From positions 8,150 through 34,575 of the forward strand of contig JAHBMJ010001200.1 of NCBI GenBank assembly GCA_018398765.1: a stretch of DNA of 26,426 nucleotides, read 5' to 3'. The notes under the pieces were generated by a model, which saw only the letters and a list, made by a program, of their open reading frames with translations, was not told where the DNA came from and made no database searches. Origin of the DNA: Chromera velia. Lineage: Eukaryota; Sar; Chromeraceae. Made by a program: the position numbers and the translations under genes. This document shows, one piece after another, positions 23,876 through 26,426 of the stretch. The first letter of the stretch is position 1. Each line of letters starts with the position of its first letter.

Positions 23876-26426
23876 GGTGGGTGGGTGCAACGCCCGCTCC
23901 ATATGTACCTTCCACGCCGCTGACACCAGCCGCTGCTGCAATGAGCAACTGCAAAGCCCCCCCTCTCGCCCACGGACCTGTTTTTTGGTTTTCCCCTTCC
24001 TGTGCTCTCTGCTCTTCGTATGCAAAAACCTGTGCTTGCCTGACTGACCGAGCGAATGCAGACTTCGCCATCACTCAGGGCTGGACAGGCTGGGTGAACG
24101 GTTGGGACGGGTGGATGGACTACCAGTGTCCTGGGAACTCGATGTTCTCGGGGGTGCAGTCTCATCACCACAACAGAAAGGAGGACCGACAGTGGAGATG
24201 GAAGGTCCGTAGAAGAAGGGAAAGCAGTGACAGGGCATTGACGTCGTTTTGTTTGGAGGGTTTCGTTGGGTTTTCGATTTGTCTGCATCGCTCTTTTTGA
24301 ATGCCTTCTCGTCGTGTAGCTGCACCTATTATGGTTGCGTTCACTTGAAAAGGTGCTTTCTGCTGTTTAATTGCAGTGCGGGTACCTTCAAGGGTTCGGA
24401 CGTGCGCACTGCCGCTGGCTCGGGTGGACTGGTCACGACTGGCACACATGGACTCGGGAGTGCAACCACCTGGGTGGGTGAGGGAGGGAGGGCATGAATG
24501 CGTGGGCGGGATGGGGATGATTTGACACAGAAGACGGCTCTCCGGAGAGAGAAAAAGAAATCCGGGGTAGGCATTCCACGGCACGTGACTGACTGTGGCA
24601 GGCAAAGAATTTGTCTCACATGGATTGGGATTTGAAGAAGCTAAAATAAATATTTGTTTGACGAGTGAGAGAGAGACTCTGAAGGTGGATCTGACGTGGA
24701 GACTTCGTTCCTTCCTTCCTTCCCTCCTTCGTGCTGCCTCGGAACGAAATGAGAATTGTTTATGCACAACATTTGTACTTCCCTTTCGCAGTCCATATGG
24801 TGCATTCACTTGTTGGAGGAATTTGAGTGTTTTCCGCATCTCTCCCTTTCCTTTCATTTGAGCGTGACTGACCTTTGCTCCCTCCCTTTCCACTCCCTAA
24901 CGGTGCATGGTGGCTGTGTGCATGTTGACTGACATACATGTGCAGAGGCGCTCGTGCGAGTCCAGAGTGGACACGACAACAGACGCGAAGACAGGAATTT
25001 TCATTTCCTGTCAGTCAGTCAGTGAGTGAGGCAGAGGAGGGAATGTGTTTCTGGGACAGTCTGCAGAAATACATGGAGACTCGGCGGATATTCACAACGT
25101 CATAGACTGTCTCTGTCTCTGTCTGTGTTTCTTTGTCTGTCTGTCCCAGGTGAATGGTTCGGAAGTGACCCCTGGCCTGCATGGGCATTTTGTGGTTTTT
25201 GCTGTTATTTTTTGCCTTGACGGAATCCTGCATTGAGGCTTCCATCCAGACATCAGTTCAGCTGGTTTTCTTTTGTTTGTTGCTCTTTCCCCGCGTGCGT
25301 CGATTTGCTGTCTCCCTGCCTGCAGGTGTTGCCGAGTCATGCATCCGGGGCGGACGATCGGGACCCATTGGACGGGGCGGTTGAACTGGTACGATCAGTG
25401 GGCTACTTGGGACCCTGATGCGAAGTCAGTTTTTGTTTTTTTTTTTTGTTCGTGCTTTTTCTTTCTTTCTATCTGGGGGAAAGGGAAAAGAGGTTGGGGG
25501 GGGGGGTTGTTTTGAGGGGTTCTGGTGTCTTTCCTGTGCGTGTACTGACTGTGTGTTTTTAGAGACGGTGCCGATGAGAGCGATCTGAAGATGAGGGCTG
25601 GTAAAAGCTCGGATTTTCCTTCTCTTCCCTTCTCTTCAATTTCTTCTGCGTCTGTTCGATCCTGCAGCTGGCTGATGAGAGGAATGAACAGAGAGTGGTA
25701 CGACAACCGCGCAGAGGACTGGAGACAGAGAGTGATCTACACAAAGAGTGAGTCGGTCGATCAGACAGGCAGTCTGGGGGAGGTGTAGGCAGAAATAGGG
25801 GGGGAAGTATGGGGTTGACTGTCGTGTGAATATCCACAAATGAGAGAGGACGTCCGAGGTCTTGTGAGTTCTCTTCCTTTGTCCCTCTTCTGGTCTTTTT
25901 GGTGAGGAAATACTGAGCGTATTTTATCTCTAATCAAGTCGCATTTTGCAACATACGTGTGCTGTCGATTTCCTTGAATATTCGATTGATATGCAGTTGT
26001 GAGGGACGGCGTGTGGACTGGGTGGTCTGGCTGGACCAGATGCACCGTCACATGCGGACATGGAACGCAGACACGCACGCGGAGCTGCACCAACCCCAGG
26101 AGCTCACGGTACGGATCTCGGTGCAGTGGACCCGACAGACAGACAAAGGGATGCTTCCCTCGACACTGCCGTCAGTCTTCTCTTTTTTATCTACTTTTCC
26201 GTCTGCAACGATGATATTTTTTCTTTCTTGCCATTCCCTTCCGTCAGCTTTTATGAGGATCATCAGGTTGGATGGTCTGAATCTGTTTTTGGCTTCGTGA
26301 GTCGTTTCTTAAGTGCGATCCTGCCTTCGAAACGAACAGGTTCTTTGACGTGGACACCCGTCTTGTTGAGCATCCATAATTTACTTCTTATGTTCTTCGT
26401 CTCTCTCCCACCGGAGATGTGCAGGA
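12714..26426 (+). CDS. Giant multidomain extracellular protein (CTLD/PAN/dermatopontin/TSP1), 26+ exons, 3' partial
   Basis: Exons: 12714-13353, 13452-13733, 13965-14229, 14551-14842, 15164-15298, 15779-15907, 16074-16273, 16607-16683, 16943-17049, 17313-17372, 17636-17759, 18231-18899, 19789-19932, 20343-20558, 20835-21012, 21257-21320, 21651-21779, 22190-22341, 22594-22741, 23107-23794, 24062-24204, 24377-24473, 24946-25009, 25326-25424, 25668-25747, 25997-26170; the next begins at 26425. All junctions are in frame and give about 1,785 residues so far. Domain order: signal peptide 1-18, CxxC-rich module, He_PIG-like strands, PAN/Apple-like module, acidic linker, PAN/Apple module (911-988), C-type lectin domains (994-1113, 1114-1237), acidic linker (1238-1566), three dermatopontin-like repeats (1574-1727) and TSP1 (1734-1785). 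Such modules bind sugars, proteins or matrix outside the cell, so a surface adhesin, matrix or cell-wall protein is inferred. No membrane anchor is reached in the window. Donors are mostly GTCAGT and acceptors TGCAG. Intron 12 (18900-19788) is long and symmetric, so a missed exon there cannot be excluded. Confidence 0.85.
13452..15907 (+). other. Exons 2-6: beta-rich region with He_PIG-like strands
   Basis: Residues 214-581. Two places show the loop typical of putative-Ig/cadherin-like modules: YGLSVDSSTGVISG (247-260) and LFDLDPLTGEIMGG (511-524). Both fit the family pattern of a hydrophobic strand, D-x-x-TG and a second strand ending in G. The sequence between them (exons 3 and 4) is less clear but also begins after a glycine/proline turn. 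The assignment is by motif only and would need a profile search. Confidence 0.5.
15343..15529 (+). repeat. Purine-only (GAAA/GGAA)n tract in intron 5
   Basis: About 190 bases are almost entirely A and G, in GAAA and GGAA units with few interruptions. The Phe/Ser-rich frame on the opposite strand is a translation of this repeat. Confidence 0.95.
16074..17759 (+). other. Exons 7-11: PAN/Apple-like module and following region
   Basis: Residues 582-770. Exon 7 has C611, C615 and C621 in the spacing KCRKACREDATC with a downstream hydrophobic YVYAG and another Cys, matching the core of PAN/Apple domains. Exons 8-11 add cysteines (STC, TFC, VSC, LAC) and may complete this module or form a further one I cannot name. 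Exon 10 is only 60 bases. Confidence 0.55.
17373..17400 (+). repeat. Seven tandem GTCA units at the donor of intron 10
   Basis: The intron begins with GTCA repeated seven times (28 bases) and then GTTAGG. The first unit is the donor that keeps the frame. The remaining units are equally good GTCAGT donors, each shifted by four bases. Confidence 0.9.
18231..18899 (+). other. Exon 12: acidic linker and PAN/Apple domain
   Basis: Residues 771-993. After a short start rich in Asp and Asn comes a linker with runs of Glu (EEEKEEEEEK) and Ser. The last 83 residues (911-993) carry C914, C931, C935, C941, C955, C961 and C988. The segment ICTQKCRDDSGCNFFW is the hallmark helix-strand of PAN/Apple domains. 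The domain is intact within one exon. Confidence 0.75.
19678..19768 (+). repeat. (TC)n(TG)n microsatellite in intron 12
   Basis: TC units run into TG units with TATG variants, ending shortly before the acceptor at 19788. It supplies the pyrimidine-rich part of the intron end. Confidence 0.9.
19789..20558 (+). other. Exons 13-14: C-type lectin domain 1, EPN type
   Basis: Residues 994-1113. It begins with YFRVLCGPVNYDEAKGAC, the usual CTLD first helix. It has W1060, W1070, W1073 and EPNNWGGNEDC (1077-1087), then GANDIPC and AICE with C1110. EPN is the mannose-type motif of calcium-dependent lectins, and the N-D pair of the WND motif is kept although W is replaced by A. The domain is therefore likely able to bind calcium and sugar (inference). 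All four core cysteines are present. Confidence 0.88.
20187..20256 (+). repeat. (TC)n microsatellite in intron 13
   Basis: About 70 bases of TC and TTTC units precede the acceptor of exon 14. The Arg/Glu frame on the opposite strand is an artefact of this repeat. Confidence 0.9.
20835..21779 (+). other. Exons 15-17: C-type lectin domain 2, degenerate binding site
   Basis: Residues 1114-1237. TWTRDEAYAFCKTKKMELAVV matches the CTLD first helix, WVDGKK and WKFSDGKTM match the central strands, and MEDSNCGARAASVVCY matches the end with its two cysteines. The EPN/QPD tripeptide is absent; GNQPCMWV stands in its place. The module therefore probably keeps the fold but not classical calcium-dependent sugar binding (inference). 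It follows lectin domain 1 directly with a very short linker. Confidence 0.82.
22190..23794 (+). other. Exons 18-20: long acidic linker
   Basis: Residues 1238-1566, rich in Asp, Glu, Ser, Gly and Pro, with ten consecutive Asp at about 1268-1277, encoded by mixed GAC and GAT codons. A short basic patch (MRKKTHQKK) opens exon 20. Later there are Trp-containing acidic segments (DDWGWGG). It is predicted to be disordered and extended, and could bind calcium or basic partners. Exon 20 is the longest exon of the gene (688 bases). Confidence 0.7.
23842..23886 (+). repeat. (GT)n(GGGT)n microsatellite in intron 20
   Basis: GT units turn into GGGT units shortly after a donor that is itself GTCAGTCAGTCAGTCAG. 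Confidence 0.9.
24062..25747 (+). other. Exons 21-25: three dermatopontin-like repeats
   Basis: Residues about 1574-1727. Each repeat has a W-x-(N/H)-x-x-D start and an N-R-x-E-D end. Repeat 1 has WVNGWDGW, CP and NRKEDR (1604-1609). Repeat 2 has WTGHDWH and NRREDR (1658-1663), followed by FLCC. Repeat 3 has LNWYDQW and NRAEDW (1714-1719). This matches the dermatopontin family, extracellular matrix and lectin-like proteins best known in animals. Repeat 3 lacks the CP pair and the last Arg. Skipping a small candidate exon at 25563-25600 gives repeat 3 nearly the same spacing as repeat 1 and uses the standard TGCAG acceptor. Confidence 0.78.
25997..26170 (+). other. Exon 26: thrombospondin type-1 repeat
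   Basis: Residues 1728-1785. WTGWSGWTRCTVTCGHGTQ is a textbook TSP1 opening, followed by RTRSC, SRC, GC and a final HC, giving six cysteines. WxxWxxW is a C-mannosylation pattern and CTVTCG fits the O-fucosylation consensus CxxS/TCG. The donor GTCAGT follows in phase 1. Confidence 0.92.
26171..26426 (+). other. Intron 26, acceptor at the window edge
   Basis: The intron opens with GTCAGT. A GTGCAG acceptor ends at 26424, leaving two bases of the next exon (26425-26426) in phase 1. The gene therefore continues past the window. Confidence 0.65.

Noticed and set aside
25563-25600. Small candidate exon (38 bases) between exons 24 and 25 of the large gene
   Set aside because: It would force exon 25 to use a poor GAGAG acceptor at 25681. 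Joining 25424 directly to 25668 keeps the frame, uses the usual TGCAG acceptor and gives the third dermatopontin repeat nearly the same spacing as the first.
26330-26385. Candidate exon after AACAG at about 26340
   Set aside because: No donor follows before the strong GTGCAG acceptor at the window edge.

Overview
This is a piece of a eukaryotic nuclear genome. Its genes are split by many spliceosomal introns, carry secretory signal peptides, and sit in DNA full of microsatellites. The best guess is an alveolate of the chromerid/apicomplexan neighbourhood (Chromera-like). The grounds are secreted and surface proteins built from PAN/Apple, C-type lectin and TSP1 modules, frequent GCATGC words, intermediate GC content and repeat-filled introns. 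This is inference from style, not from a match. No rRNA, tRNA, CRISPR array or intact transposon was seen.

Layout. (1) Positions 1-1311 hold a 616-base exact duplication (1-616 = 696-1311) around a single N and a CA/GA microsatellite, most likely an assembly artefact. (2) A minus-strand gene (4942 down to about 772, 3' end not resolved) encodes a divergent protein kinase in at least six exons. (3) A 599-base divergent promoter region separates it from (4) a plus-strand three-exon gene (5542-8806). That gene encodes a 334-aa two-pass membrane protein, and its second intron is a 2.15-kb composite GTCT/purine repeat array. (5) Positions 8807-10649 are gene-poor, with hairpins and a minisatellite. 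(6) A single-exon minus-strand gene (12005-10650) encodes a 451-aa secreted cysteine-containing protein. (7) A second divergent promoter (12006-12713) has an extremely GC-rich core. (8) From 12714 to beyond the right edge runs one large plus-strand gene, modelled here as 26 exons and about 1,785 residues so far.

The large gene is the main discovery. Every exon junction in the model keeps the reading frame. In order the product has a signal peptide, a CxxC-rich module, a region with putative-Ig (He_PIG-like) strands, a PAN/Apple-like module, an acidic linker, a PAN/Apple module, two C-type lectin domains, a 330-residue acidic linker, three dermatopontin-like repeats and a TSP1 repeat. It looks like a very large extracellular or surface adhesion/matrix protein. 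The adjacent secreted gene shares its promoter region.

Intron grammar is distinctive. In the large gene 13 of 26 donors are GTCAGT, often grown into GTCA tandem repeats, and 23 of 26 acceptors end in TGCAG. The kinase gene on the other strand follows the same rules, which supports both models.
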